DNA of 64,000 bases, taken from Todiramphus chloris collaris (Eukaryota; Chordata; Aves; Coraciiformes; Alcedinidae). The stretch's first letter is position 1; each line of letters begins with the position of its first letter. The translations under genes were made by a program, and so were the position numbers. The stretch is from contig JANVCC010000014.1 of assembly GCA_025345505.1 (NCBI GenBank), positions 588,559 through 652,558 of the forward strand, written 5' to 3'. The notes beneath the pieces are model-generated. The model did no database searches. It worked only from the letters and a program-made list of their open reading frames with translations, and was not told the DNA's origin. This document shows, one piece after another, positions 37,701 through 50,289 of the stretch.

Positions 37701-40249
37701 GCTGAGTGAACTAAAAAGTTTTCCTTCGCATTCATAATTTGGCACAGATACTGAAATGAGCATGAATAGGAGATACACTAAAAAGGTGCCAAATTTTATG
37801 CTTAAGAATCACCTGCTTTCATTTCCATAGCCCAATGAATTTGTTTGGATAAGAATTTGAAATGAACATCACATTTGAAAAGCATCAAAACATTGTTCAA
37901 GCAATCCTTTCACTGATGGGATGAATTAAACTGCCACCTCAGCTCCCTTGAAGGAGCTCAAGTGACATGATATTCTACAAGAAGATCCTGCTTTGCTTTT
38001 TTTCCTCCTGGTACTGAAGGTAACTCCTCCTTCTCAAAGGTAGTCTGGACTAAAAACAGAAGAGAACTGAAGAGGACTGAAGAGGGTGTGCCACAGGACC
38101 AGGACAGAACTCTTTCCTGACATGCATTTGAACTCAGCTTAATAGTGCAGGCACCTCACCAGGAGTGAACTTGCAGTTTGGGCTCAGAAAGGATAGTAAT
38201 TTTAGTTCCCCCTGTGCAGTCTGATTAAAACCTGTATAGAAACTAGAACATTCATTCCCAAATTGGGATTTGAATGTCACTGACAACCCATAAGGCCACG
38301 ATGGGCAGCAGCTGATCTGTGGGAGATAACTATAAAAATACTTGAGTATGGCAAAGAATAATTGCCAATAATGTTTTTTGACCCGATGATTTTGGGTAGT
38401 TATGCAATGCAAGAGCAGTTGAGCTAGGAAGGAACAAGATCAGAGTCTCAATGGGTAGTGAGGCAATTAATACCTGGATAACTGAAAAATAAGTGAACTG
38501 CTGTATTTTTTCCACAGATAAATAACAGAAACCCATAAATTAGCAGTTTCTTGCTCACCATAGGAGAACAGACTGAAATTTCAAGTCTTCTCTTTTACCT
38601 CTTCTTCCTGGGTGTCAGCAGCCAGTCTTTAACTACTCCAGCCCATGAAGGCATAAATGGAGAAAGCTGAAGGAGATGAGAGCTGCTGATATTAGCATTA
38701 CAACAGCAATTGCTTCCAAACATCATCTTTAGCTTTGCCTGTTTTGTGGAGCATAGCTGTGCCCAAATTTCATGCCTGTTTAGACTGAAAAATCAGTAAA
38801 ATTGGTACTATTTAGTCATTTGGCAACCCTTGCTTTGGTCCTCTCACATCAGAAGGTGAGACAATGACACATGCCTCTGCACAAGTCTCTACTCCTAAAG
38901 GCTGCAATGACAGCTGGATGAGGAACAGTCAAGGCAAACACCATGAAGTTGGCCCACACTAAGCCTTCAATTGCTGTGCATATTTTCAGTAGATTCGGTG
39001 TCAATGAAATCCAGGTGTTCATCAAAAGCCATGTCTGTCCTTCACACAGATAGAGGTCTTCTCTTCACTTTACACTGGTAAGCACCCTGTGAAAGCAGCT
39101 CACAGTTTTGTTGCTACTGGACAACTTCCTTCTAAAATGATTAAAACGTCTGTAAGAAATAAACCTGAATTGCCGATGGAGAAGGAAGACAAAGTCCCTT
39201 TGAAGACTGCTTCTCTGGCAAAGCACCAAAACTTTGGTATTTCTGGAGCTACTAAGAAGGAAAATACATAAACTTTTTTTTTTTTCTTTTAATTTATTTT
39301 TAGAAAAAAATCACAATGTTGATAGGAGGTTTTAATAAGTAATTTTTAGGGTTGCAAAAGCTGAAGAAGGATTCCAGAGTCTGGTTATCTAAAAGCTAGT
39401 TTGAGCTTCCCCCACCATTCTATCCCTAACAAATGCTGGCTAATTTCTGTTTTCTCTTGGCATTGATATGAAATACCTGTTTATTCATGCAGGTAAGGGG
39501 TACATTTCATTTCTTTGTATTTACATAGATCAAATGTTTATATAAAAAATATTTTTCCACCGTCAAACACAATTAAAGTTTTTAGCACTTTTATACTAAA
39601 AGCAGAAGTGGGGCAAAAAGAGGTTTACAAATTAATTCTGTAACAAAATACTAAAATCTGTGTAAAGCTTTGTTGCAAGCTAAGAAGCATGCACAAGAAA
39701 TTCTTAAATGAATTATCCCTGGCATACATTCATATCTGAATGCACAGATATATTTACATGTTTAATATCCAAATTCATAATGACTTCTTAAGATGTTCCA
39801 TAAAATGTCATCTTTCTGTAGAACTTTGCTGGGTGGCTGAAGCACATTAGTAAGACACATATTTTTAAAATTGCATGAAAATTGGAAACAATTAGAATGA
39901 AAGCCAACAGAACTGGTCAGACTATTCCTTCCAGACACAACTAATTGTTATTACAGACTTAGTCCTTCAGTTGTTATGAATTGCAGTTTTTCATGTTTCC
40001 ACAGATCCTCGAAACCTACCTGTGGTTTTCAAGAGCCAAAGCAAAGCTCAGAAGTGCTTTCAGTTGAGGACGCAATCACAGGTCCTCACCCTGATGGCAG
40101 TCCTTCATGTGTCCAAAAGCATTCCTCACACATACACTATTTATACCATTCAGTGGACGTCTGTGGAGTGAAGCTGGGTTGTTCTGCTCAGTCTTGCCGT
40201 TACGTGTTTTTGAACTGTAGTACTCTTTCTGTCTTTTAAGCGCACAAGA
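34800..40249. other. CD99-XG intergenic DNA
   Basis: Spacer of about 5.5 kb between the CD99 3' end and the XG 5' end. It should hold the XG promoter near its left end, but no TATA box or CpG island is obvious. No CR1 or LTR was recognised and no open frame looks coding. Confidence 0.5.
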
Positions 40250-41144
40250 TAAGCCTTCTGAATTCAACATTTATTTTTAATTATACATTTTTGGTTATGG
40301 AAGCCTGAAGATGTTAATCCCCGCTCCTCGGTGCTTCGTCTATAACTGTTTATACAACTGCCAAACACCCACCACACCAGATGTACAAAATCCAGTTACA
40401 GTTCCAATTTGCAAATCAGGCTTTTCCACACCTGACCAGCTCAGTATTGGCTAAGCAGGAAGAGCTGAAAAGGGTTGAAGGGTCAGTGTGCACTAGTTTG
40501 GGCGTTCACAATCTGTACCAGACAGATGCAACAAAAAAAAGGCAAAAACAAAACTCTGAATTTTTGTCTCCTGGATGCTCGCGTATCTCTCCCTGGTGGC
40601 TGACCCAGGCAGCTACACAGATTGTATCAGCAGCACCCACATCCAGATCCATTATCCACACACACAGTGAGAGCCATTTGTACACCAAGTTGTTTGGCTG
40701 GTACGCTCGCTGCATACATTAAAAATGTATATTAAAAAAAAATGTTTGCACTGCCTGAAAGCAAGGGCGTAACCAAACACTAATTGCTTCTTGTTTTTGG
40801 AGAAGTAAGGAAAAGTTAAACATATTGAATGCGCTTGAGACACACCCACTTGTCGCACGAGGAAAGGGAAGAATGTAAAGGCACAACATACTTCTACACT
40901 CCTGTCATTAAGGCCATATACTGGTGTGCAACAATGCTTCACAGGGCTAACCATACAGAAGGACTCAGGTCTAAGTCCCATTCCCAGAGGTGTTTCAAAC
41001 AAGGACTGTTTTCTCATGCAACTTCAGACTCTGCTGTTTACATTATGCTTTTTTTTGTTTCCTTTCTATTTATTTTTATTTCAGGCAGAATGCAGGCTCT
41101 CTATCCAGTTTCAGTGATCTGTTCTTCATCATGTATTCTTTAAT
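40250..41144 (-). other. CD99: Probable CD99 3' UTR with AATAAA
   Basis: From the CD99 stop codon leftward, a minus-strand AATAAA (TTTATT on plus, 40270-40275) suggests a 3' UTR of about 0.9 kb. The stretch is somewhat richer in CpG than nearby intergenic DNA. Open frames within it, on both strands, are not conserved-looking. Confidence 0.5.
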
Positions 41145-41170
41145 TCAGTTCTCCAGCAGTGTGCGCTGAA
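41145..41170 (-). CDS. CD99: CD99 last coding exon (VQRTLLEN-stop)
   Basis: 26 bp after the acceptor GCTTTTTAG. With the split codon it reads Val-Gln-Arg-Thr-Leu-Leu-Glu-Asn-stop; human CD99 ends with the same residues apart from a final Lys. Confidence 0.95.
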
Positions 41171-44100
41171 CTAAAAAGCGACAAAAAACTCAAGGTTAGT
41201 ACACTGTCAGTAATACATAACTTAGGATGTACTCTATGTAACAGTATATGTGGACAATAGACTTTTTCAGTAGGCATTTGAAACTGTGGGATCAATTCAG
41301 GTAAGCAGAGGCTTGATTCTGTGAAGCCAGTGCCCTACAATCCTAAGGGATATTACATCCCACATTTCTCACTGAACCACATCCTACTAAATCCATGTAG
41401 CTATCTACACTTGCAGTGTAACTCAAAGCACAGTTTCAGACTTGCTCTTTTGCAGGTGCAAAAATGGAGTACAGTCTGTGTAACCGATTCAAAAAGTGGG
41501 TTATTGAAAGAAAACTCTAGCCGAGGTTATCTACATTTTCAGGAAGTCAAAAGTAAGTCTCCATAAAATTTTAAAAACACAAACCTGTTCTGCCATGCCA
41601 TCTGACCTGGCTTAATGTAAGACTGCTACTAACTAGAAGCCCTGGAGGTACATCAACGCTGTATTACCAAAAGCTGAGCTAATGTCTGCTGACTCCTAGA
41701 ATTTACATAAGGAGTAGCACAGTAAGAAACTGCTCAGTTTCTTAGCTCAAAACATGCTTCTGCTTGACTGCAAAATATAATAGAGGCATGAAATTTGGGA
41801 TGTAACTTGATGTCAAGATGGAGGCAGGAGTAGGGATAGCATCCCAACTTTGACTTTATCAGTTAGAACAAAGTATGCATCATTTGATGCATTTCACATC
41901 TGCATTCTGATGAATCTTGGCCAAAATTTTAGTCTATCCTGACTCCCAACTCATATGTTAACTGCCTCTGGTAGAGGACTTTGAACAATACTGCTTGCTT
42001 CACCAATGCACAGCTGAACTGAGAATACCTGTCTATCTCCAGTCCTGACCTCAACAGCCAGTCACAAGAAAATATTTTCTTCTTGAGAGTTTTATATATT
42101 TAACAGCTTAAGGAAAAAATGCTTATAAAGGGTTTCATGACCCAGATGGGAATTTTTAACAAACTGATGAAATACCTAAGAGAAATAAGGTATTTTGTTT
42201 TTTGTTTGTTTGCTTTAATTATGAAAAAAAAAAAAAAGCAAAACAGAACTAGTTCTGCATGTTTTAGACTAAGTGCACTGAAGAATATATTGCAAATTTA
42301 TACTGCTTTGAGATTTTAATATTCAGCATTTCAAGACACTCAACAGACTTCAGCATGAGGTTGTGCTGCTGCTTCCTTTGTTGACCAGTCACACAGGCCA
42401 GAAGGCCAAGTTTTCACCTCTACTGCTTCCTCCAGATCTCTCTATGGCTCTTCTATAGTCAATTACCTGTTCCATCACCCGTAGACAACCGTACTTGAAA
42501 GGGTGAGGTTGTTACGGGTTTTATTGTTTAAAAGAGATCCTTCCACAGCTGTCAGCATTGTAGGAAGATGTATTATTTGATGATTCTTCCGTACAAAAAT
42601 CATTCTCCGTTCACAGAGAATGCTTTAGTTACAACAATATGCTAGTAAGTTCAGTCCTCCTTGCCTCCAGTGTAGTTTCATCTCTGCTCAAACACTATTA
42701 ACATTTTTTAGTATACATTCTGGCAGATCTATTAGATTCCAATCAGACACAACATACATTAATATATGTCAGCTAATTGCAGTTATGTATCACACTAAAG
42801 GAGCAAACGTATGTTTTTTAAATTGTCTTTAATACTTTTACAGAGAAAATTAGATTCTTTACTTTCTCTAAGCTCCTGTATTTCAAGGACTCCTCAAGGT
42901 AATAAACCAATCTGTTCAAAGAATAAAAAACTGGAGAAGAGTGGAGGTATTATCAGAACTGAAATCTTGATTCAGTTCTAAGTTAGTTGTCATGGTAGTC
43001 ACAAACATTTTTTTTTAAATAAACCAACATCATTTTCTCCGCTATGTTACATGTCAATAAAGTGCATTTAATAAGTTCCCCACCAAAAAGCTGATCTTCC
43101 ATCTAGATTCTTCTCTTACCAGGTGGCTCAGACTGCGCTCCCCGATGGCTTTCCATATTCACATTCTCTTCATCTGCTGGGAAACAAACAGATGTTTAGC
43201 ATCCAAATTGTCTGATCTTGGAGGTTGTTGATTAATAGAGATCATTTGAAAGAATAAAACAGCACTAAAGAAACTGGGCTACTGACAGTAGCTGAGTTGC
43301 CCTTGTGTTGCCTGCCTGTTATTTTTAACATGCATGGTACATGTTACCCAGTTTCCAAACTTCCCAAACTACAATACGGCAGTGCCTGGCTGGATGGCTG
43401 CTCTACCATCGCCCTTCACCAACCAGTCAGAAAGACTAGAAAGGAATAAAACAAAGCTTCTGCCCCACCCATCACCCACAGTACTCCCAAAGGTCTCTGA
43501 TCCAAGTTATGTCTTATTTAGGTCGAAAGGAAGCAGAGAGCAAGCCATAGATGACTGCAGAACAAAGAATCATCTAGGGAGGAACATCTGGGTAGTTGTC
43601 AGAAAACTAATATGTAGGCAAGCATCTTGTAAAGACATGGAGAAATGATTTACAAAATTAGAAATGACAAAGTATTTTTCAGCATGCATATGGTCTCTAA
43701 TCCTCAACCTCCACTCAGTTTTCCTTAAAGAAATGTTTTCTTGCAGTCTTTCCTGCTTACTCTTTAGCAGTAAGTGCTTTTATTTTAAGAAATGCAAAAC
43801 CTTAAGTCTGTCTGCTTCTGAAAGTCTAAAATTTGGGCAAAGCATTCTTCAGACACCCTATTTTAGATGACTATCAAGAGAGGTTACTCCCTGTGAACAC
43901 AAATTCACTGTGCTATTAAAACAACTTCATGCATAAGACCCGTTTCTAGCCCCAGTATAAATACAAAACCACATCTCTTTAGACAGTAAGAAACAAAACA
44001 AATTTAGAATTCTTACCGCTTTGTTTGAAACAGAGTTTCTTCTTCTGGTAAGCAATGAAACTAGATACTGCTCCAACTACAGTAGCAAACACAGCACTTA

Positions 44101-47100
44101 CAATTCCAGCTATTGCTCCCTGAGAACCTGGGGAAAAAAAAAAAGAAAAAAAAAAAGTTTTTATGCATTTCTCAGAAATGAAAGTAATGTTGAATTTGCA
44201 TTGTCTCCAAGTACACCCTGTGAATATTTCTAAAAAACAATTAATTGAGATTATTACATAAAACTGTAGTAATCAATTCTTTCTTTGTAAATAATGAAAA
44301 GCGAATCCTCTAATTTTATAACCATTAATTTCTTAGCACTGCCTATTGTCAAGCAACTTAAACATGCACATGCCTGTTGTAAGTTCCACTAATTAAAAAA
44401 GATACTTTTTTATGGCCAAATCTAAGTCATACATGTGCAATCCCCACACCAGCATCTCTGAGACCTTAAGACTTTTGAATCATTTGCAACATAGGAGATT
44501 TTAAAGAAATACAAAAGCAGAGTCTGAAAGTAAGAATTGTAGATTCCTCAAAAGTTTTTAAGTGGAAACGCACTACCAGCAGTGGATATTCTAGCAGAAT
44601 ATTAGCAATACAGAAAAAAAAACAGAAAGCAAGCTTCAGACATGCAGACACCATCATAAACATAAATGTATGCATTTACCCTCAGACTCTTCCACATTGT
44701 TCGGATTTGAGCCTTTTCGTTCTGTAAAAATGAACAAAAGGTTTATATTTTGCATGTCTAAAGAACAATCATATAATAATTGACCACCTTTTTGCCAAAG
44801 AATCATGCAAAATTACAAGCCATCCGTTATATCCGTACAGAGCTAACTCTATGTAGCTCGTACCACTGAAGGAGGAACCTGTGCAGGTGAAAACACCACA
44901 GAAGTCTCAACAGGTGCTTCTTGCCCCTGACAGTTTTTAAGTTACTGCCCCAAAGGAACCTTGGAAGGTGAAAGCTTCCTAAGAAATTAACAGCAGTAAT
45001 CTCTGTCCAGAACAGCTTTCTGAAGAAGTTGGTAACCAGCGGCACGTCTCAACATCACATCAAGATACTTAAGCTAACTCTGGTCTGGAAATCATAAAGT
45101 TGCAGTAACACACAGAGGGACTAACCCCATCCTAATGGTGACCATTACTGCAGCTTGATCCCAATGACCATCTCTGTACTGAGCTGCACTGTAACTATTA
45201 GACATGGCACATTACTCAAAAAGAGTTTAGTAAACTATGAAATGGTTTTTATACTGCTCAGCATAGATCTACCCTACATCGTTTGGAAGTCTAAGGATCA
45301 ATTAGTCATGTGGGACAGATGAAATCTTTGAGAACACAAGGCAGACCTTCTTCTTGCCCACCCCTGGGCTTCCTAACCACAAGAAATTAACTGATAGTAC
45401 TTCACAGAAGATCTGAAAATAATACATGAATGTCTTTCAGAACTATATTCATGGTGAATTTGGAAATACGTACCGCATTCACATCTCAGTGAATCTTTCT
45501 TAGCACAACAGTAAAAATCATAAAAGGTTTTGCCTCTAGATCAGTTTTACCTCTTAAATTTCTGGGTTTTTTTGGCAGAGACAGAACACATTGATTTTAA
45601 ACTAGAAGGCATACTCTTAAATTCCAGATACCAGTACTGAAGGTGTTACAAATCCGACCAGATAAACCAGCTTGTGAGCAAGCTTTTATCAAAAGCTTGG
45701 GTAGCCATAGGGTAAATATGAAGCACAACCTACTATCTTACCATTGCTGCCACTACCATCCCCTCCTCCTTTTGGTAACTTGCCATTTGATAGATCTGAA
45801 TCATCAAAGTTGCCTATAAAAATAAAAATAATATTATCTTAGATCTTTTAAGTTCAGTGAAAAGACACTTCAAGGCACATAAAGAAGTTTTCTCTAGATC
45901 ATTCAGATGAGTTCACGGTGGTTTTAGGCTCAGCACCACAGTCACAAAATGTTCACGTTTCAAAAGCCCTCCCAATCTCAAGTCTCTTCAGCTTGGCACT
46001 ATACAGTTTGATAGCAGCAAAGCTGCCTCTGGAATTCCTGAACAACTGAGAGAAGTCAGTGCCCAAGAGCAGGTAGTACTACACAAGTCATAGGCTAAGC
46101 AAGCAAGAAGCCCTATAAGCTAACTAACTGGAACAGTCTCACTATCCTGTTAAAACAGAGGAAGGACATGGACAGGAAAGGACCATTTATTTTCAAGTCT
46201 GCAGCTGTGAATTCAGAGCTGAGTTTCTAAGTCACAATCAGTCTTTTGAACCTGTACAACACAGCAGCTAGAGGAAAAAAAAAAAAAAAAAGCATTCAAC
46301 ACACCACAGTCCAGTGTCTGAAGTATTTGCATGACGATGGGAAACTCCGAATGTAATTCCCTTCTCTGATTTATTGCAGGACATTGAACCAGTCCCTCTC
46401 CATTTCCACTGGACCCTACCTCAGGGGGCCTGAGTTCTCCTTTCCTCTACTGCCTAATGAATCTTTATTTTCAAGGAAAGAAAATCTGTTTCAAGGAGGA
46501 AAACTAAAAGCATTGCATCAGAGAATGTTTTAGTTGGGTAGCAAAAGCACTGTACTGAATCATGCAAGACCTGAATTCAAGTATCTGCTGCAATCAGGCA
46601 GAAGAAGGAACAAGAAGCAGGGCTTGCATTCCAGGTAAGGACTCTTTACCACCATGTTTGTGGATAACGGCATCATCATATCTGTGTCCATTTGAATCTG
46701 TTTTGTTCCGAATTAGGCAAAGACAGGGAAGACCTCTAAAGCACAACAGGCATAGAAGGGCATGTCTTTTAAGCCCACCTTTCAAACACAAAAGAATTGT
46801 ATTTCTTAATTGGGCCTTTAAAAAAAAAAAAAAAGAAACTGAAAAAGTAACCCTTTAACTCTGAGCTTTACCTTTAATTTAGATGCTTTGAGAATACAGA
46901 TCACAGGTAGTTTCTACTTACTTTTTAGTGCAACTAGCAGGCATGCAGTTCGTAAAGATGAAAGGACTCAATCCAATATACAGCTGCTCCACCATATGCA
47001 GCCAAAATCAGCATTGCCCCAAGCACAGACACTCTGTCCCATCTTTCCTCCTCCCCACGCTATTCCACTTTTAAACGAAAGTGACTCAACAAGTTTGTTA

Positions 47101-49966
47101 TGGAATTTCAAGATTGCTGCAAATACTACTTGAAAGGCAATTTTCCCTCAGTCTTTTTCAGCATTTATCCAGTGCAATGTCTGACATACACTGCAGCTGA
47201 TAAACAAAGGAGTAATTATTGGCTTTACTACTACAGTTAAACTTCTGTCACAATTCAGAAGTTTGTGCTAGAAGCCTTACCAGTGTCTTTAGGATGTGCA
47301 GGTGGACCTTGCCGGGGGTTATCTATATATAAAATAGAGATTTAGAAAAAACAAACAAAAAGAAAAGGTTACAATATCAAAAGTGGACTACAACACAGTA
47401 ACTTTGAAAGGGACTAGGGAAGACTAACAAATAGTTCTACACTGTTCAGAAGTTCTTGTTAGGTCAGTCTTACCAGGGCCTCTAGGATTTGCAGATGGAT
47501 CTGGCTTGGGGTCCTCTGTAGACAAACAGAGTGAAAGTCAGCAAAGGTACTCGTGTACTGCTGCAGAGCATACAGTGACCCTCAAAGACTATCCAAGCTA
47601 AAAAATGGTATCAAATCTTGTCCATATCATTTTCCTGTACTTTAATTAGCTAATGCTCTATTTGATTATTTTAGGTTAAGTGCTGTACTTCAATACAATT
47701 AACAGTGCTTCTACTTATATTAGCCTGTATGTTGTACACTTGCTGTAAGTGAACATAAACAGAAGAACTCACTGTTATGCAGCACTTTACTTTGTGCATT
47801 TTATTTCAATCATAGAACTTTTAAAGTTTTTTACCAGGTACAGATAACTTGGTAACTCGGTTGGTTCCTCTTTTAAAACTACCAGATTTTATCCAATAAT
47901 AAAAGTTGGTACCTCACTTAAACAAAACAAAACCAAACCAACCAAACAAAAACAAGAGAAAGATGCAAGGTATATACAACAGAACTATAAATACACTCCC
48001 CACAATGACACATCATTTAGCTTGCCACCAAATAGGAGACGAGATCTTAGCAGTTATCTCTGTATTGTTTGGTCAGTGTCTTTGTTGCCCACACCAAGCT
48101 AACATACCAGCAGTGCTTTTCTAAAACTGTGATTTCACCAACAGCTTAACCAATCCAGCAGCCCATTTCCCCTGTACGCCACTTCTTCTTGACATTGCAT
48201 AGCCTTGCTTCCTCCCAGATCTAGCACAAGTCAGAGCAGGTCTCCTTAGGCTCTCTGCATATTCAGAATAAAGAGGCAGACCCCTCCAGAGCACAGTTCT
48301 AGGACCCCAGCTTAGGCTTGCAATCTTATAAAGCATCCTCTCTCTTCAATTACCTGAACCATCTGATTAATTCAGTCAATTGTTTCTCAGTTAGCCAACT
48401 CTTGTTTTCAAAAATGTCAGCAGCTGGAAACAGACTGCTTTAAGAGAGACAAAATTCCAAAGGGCTATATCAAACAGAGCAGCAAACAGTGCTACTGTTC
48501 TACAACCATATGCCCTACATTGGGAAAGCTGCCTGCACTGCAACAGGTGTAGTGATGGTACTCAGAAAGCAACTGTGCATTATTATCTGCCTAACTGGAT
48601 GCATCTTTTACCGGCTGAGTGAAAACAATATTGCAACTTCTGCTGCTGTCCACACTGCAGAGCTGAAGCACATTAGGAGGAGTAACTCATATTATTGCAA
48701 AAAGATTGATGTTTCCTTGTGCTAAGAGGATTACTTCCTGGAAAGGGATTATTTCAGATTTAAAAACTACTTCCATTAAGTAATAGTTTATGGAATTAGT
48801 GCCATCTAGTGAAGACACAGCAATGAAACAAGTACGGCTTGGGTAAGAAATGACTGAAATACAAACAGGTTTTGTGATTCAGACCTTTAAAAATGAAGGT
48901 AAATAAACATAAGTAGACTGCAATTGTTTTTATCTGCAGTCTGTTACCTTAATCAACTCAGTGCCCTTACTACACTTAGATAATAAAGGATGGATAGACC
49001 TTGCACCAAGTGCTACTGAGCAGTATCCAGGAAAATATGATACTCACCAGGTTGAAGAGCATCTTCTAAGTTGAAACCTATAAAGAAAGGATGGAAATTT
49101 TAAATGTAATATCAAAATGGAAATACTTCTAGACTATTTTTACAGAAAATGCACCTGACAATGTTTTCACTAAGAATACAACGGCATGCTAATTCAACAC
49201 CAGCCCATGGAAGACCACCACAGAGTTACCAGGCATTATCTGAGAAACTACATGCTGCTTTTGGTGATCATAGTGCATGGCAAGGGCCAGCTCAAGGTGA
49301 GCAAGCTCAAAACATGCAGACCGAAAGCCAACAGGAAAGATTCTCACAGGGTCTTTAAGCTTTTGATATTGAAATGTAAATTTGTGAAAGCACTAGCAGA
49401 AGATACCAAAATTTAGAAATCCTCTTGCTACTAGGGAACTGCTTTCTTTTGTAGAAATATCCAACTCTGTCTGCCACTAAATTGAAAATTCAGGCTCTCA
49501 AACAAGCCAAGTAGATCTCACCAGAATCTGATGGTGGCGTCCTCGGAGGTGGAAGAGGCTTCTTTGTAGTGTCTGTCAAGGAAGATTAGGAAAAAAAAAA
49601 AAGTAAATACTATTTAATACACTGTTCAGAAGATAGATGAAGGGCCTATGTAAGCCTGTGTCTAGACAATGAAAAGCACAAGATCAAGTCTATACATCAA
49701 GACATTTTCCCCTTAAGAGGGATCTCTGGGTTTTCCCAAGGACAAATTTCAGTTCTATGTGGTCAACATTTTGACATACCCAAAGCTGAATCCTTCCACT
49801 GAGGTTTAAACGAATATGTGGGGAAGGTGTCATGCTTGGCCATGCAGTGATACTTGGAAACAAATAAGTCAAAACAGCAGCTACTATTTTCCCACCTACT
49901 TCCCAAAATTTGCAAAAGTGTAGTAATTACCAAATGCATCTTCTAAGTTGAAATCGTCAAAATTGC
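41145..49966 (-). CDS. CD99: CD99 antigen, ten exons, first (signal) exon missing
   Basis: Joined exons (49966-49931, 49572-49522, 49077-49048, 47515-47474, 47322-47281, 45813-45742, 44721-44680, 44127-44017, 43176-43120, 41170-41145) give 509 nt, or 168 complete residues plus a split first codon. All have AG/GT borders; internal exons are phase 1-1. The ectodomain alternates acidic NFDDFNLEDAF-type and proline-rich segments. The membrane exon ends SSFIAYQKKKLCFK, the same as human CD99, and the tail keeps MESHR and QRTLLE. CD99 is a type I surface glycoprotein acting in leukocyte adhesion and transendothelial migration. The human protein without its signal has about 163 residues, so this copy is complete apart from exon 1, which probably lies beyond the right edge. 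CD99L2 is excluded by the tail and by the XG neighbour. Confidence 0.95.
43120..43176 (-). CDS. CD99: CD99 cytoplasmic-tail exon (MESHR)
   Basis: 57 bp between TTCCCAG and GTAAGA, encoding ADEENVNMESHRGAQSEPP. MESHR and its acidic flank are conserved with human CD99. Confidence 0.95.
44017..44127 (-). CDS. CD99: CD99 transmembrane exon
   Basis: 111 bp between CCCCAG and GTAAGAA. It encodes GSQGAIAGIVSAVFATVVGA, then VSSFIAYQKKKLCFKQS. The Gly/Ala-spaced helix and the SSFIAYQKKKLCFK juxtamembrane run are diagnostic for CD99. Confidence 0.97.
44680..44721 (-). CDS. CD99: CD99 stem exon
   Basis: 42 bp between TTTACAG and GTAAAT, encoding ERKGSNPNNVEESE. It resembles the charged stem before the human membrane helix in character and position. 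Confidence 0.88.
45742..45813 (-). CDS. CD99: CD99 ectodomain exon (NFDDSDL, Gly-rich)
   Basis: 72 bp between TTTATAG and GTAAGA, encoding GNFDDSDLSNGKLPKGGG followed by DGSGSN. It corresponds to the FSDADLADGVSGGEG region of human CD99 and is the counterpart of the XG FDDSDL exon. Confidence 0.92.
47281..47322 (-). CDS. CD99: CD99 proline-rich exon, second of a duplicated pair
   Basis: 42 bp between ATATATAG and GTAAGG, encoding DNPRQGPPAHPKDT. It matches the exon 151 bp upstream (47474-47515) at 31 of 42 positions without gaps. Confidence 0.9.
47474..47515 (-). CDS. CD99: CD99 proline-rich exon, first of a duplicated pair
   Basis: 42 bp between TCTACAG and GTAAGA, encoding EDPKPDPSANPRGP. 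It corresponds to the human segment rich in DPRPPNPPKP repeats. Confidence 0.9.
49048..49077 (-). CDS. CD99: CD99 acidic mini-exon (FNLEDAL)
   Basis: 30 bp between CTTTATAG and GTGAGT, encoding GFNLEDALQP. It shares 18 identical consecutive bases with the exon at 49931-49966. It aligns with DFDLGDAV in human CD99. Confidence 0.92.
49522..49572 (-). CDS. CD99: CD99 proline-rich exon (KKPLPPPR)
   Basis: 51 bp between CTTGACAG and GTGAGA, encoding DTTKKPLPPPRTPPSDS. It corresponds to the KKPTAIPKKP segment of human CD99. Confidence 0.92.
49931..49966 (-). CDS. CD99: CD99 exon 2 (NFDDFNLEDAF)
   Basis: 36 bp between TCTACAG and GTAATT, encoding GNFDDFNLEDAF with split Gly codons at both ends. 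It matches GGFDLSDALPD, the start of mature human CD99. The preceding exon should carry the signal peptide and end in phase 1; none was found up to 64000. Confidence 0.93.
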
Positions 49967-50289
49967 CTGTAGAAGAAAAAAAGCAACAGTAAGAAAATGC
50001 TTTTCTTACTCAAAACCAACACTTATTAGCCATAAACATGTCTTTGATCTATCTAGAAGTATGTTTTCTGCTTTCTGCATCAGATGAGAATATTTTGAGT
50101 CAGGGCTGAAGACAGATGTTCTTCTCTATTTCTCCAAACCACTACCCACACACCTCTTCAGAAAAAAAAAGGAACAGCAATACAAATTGTCTCTATAGAA
50201 AGGATCCAGAATATATACTTCTACAGTCAATGTAATGCACTTAATCCTTTATTCTCGCCATGGCTGTTGCATACTTTCTTAGTGCCATT

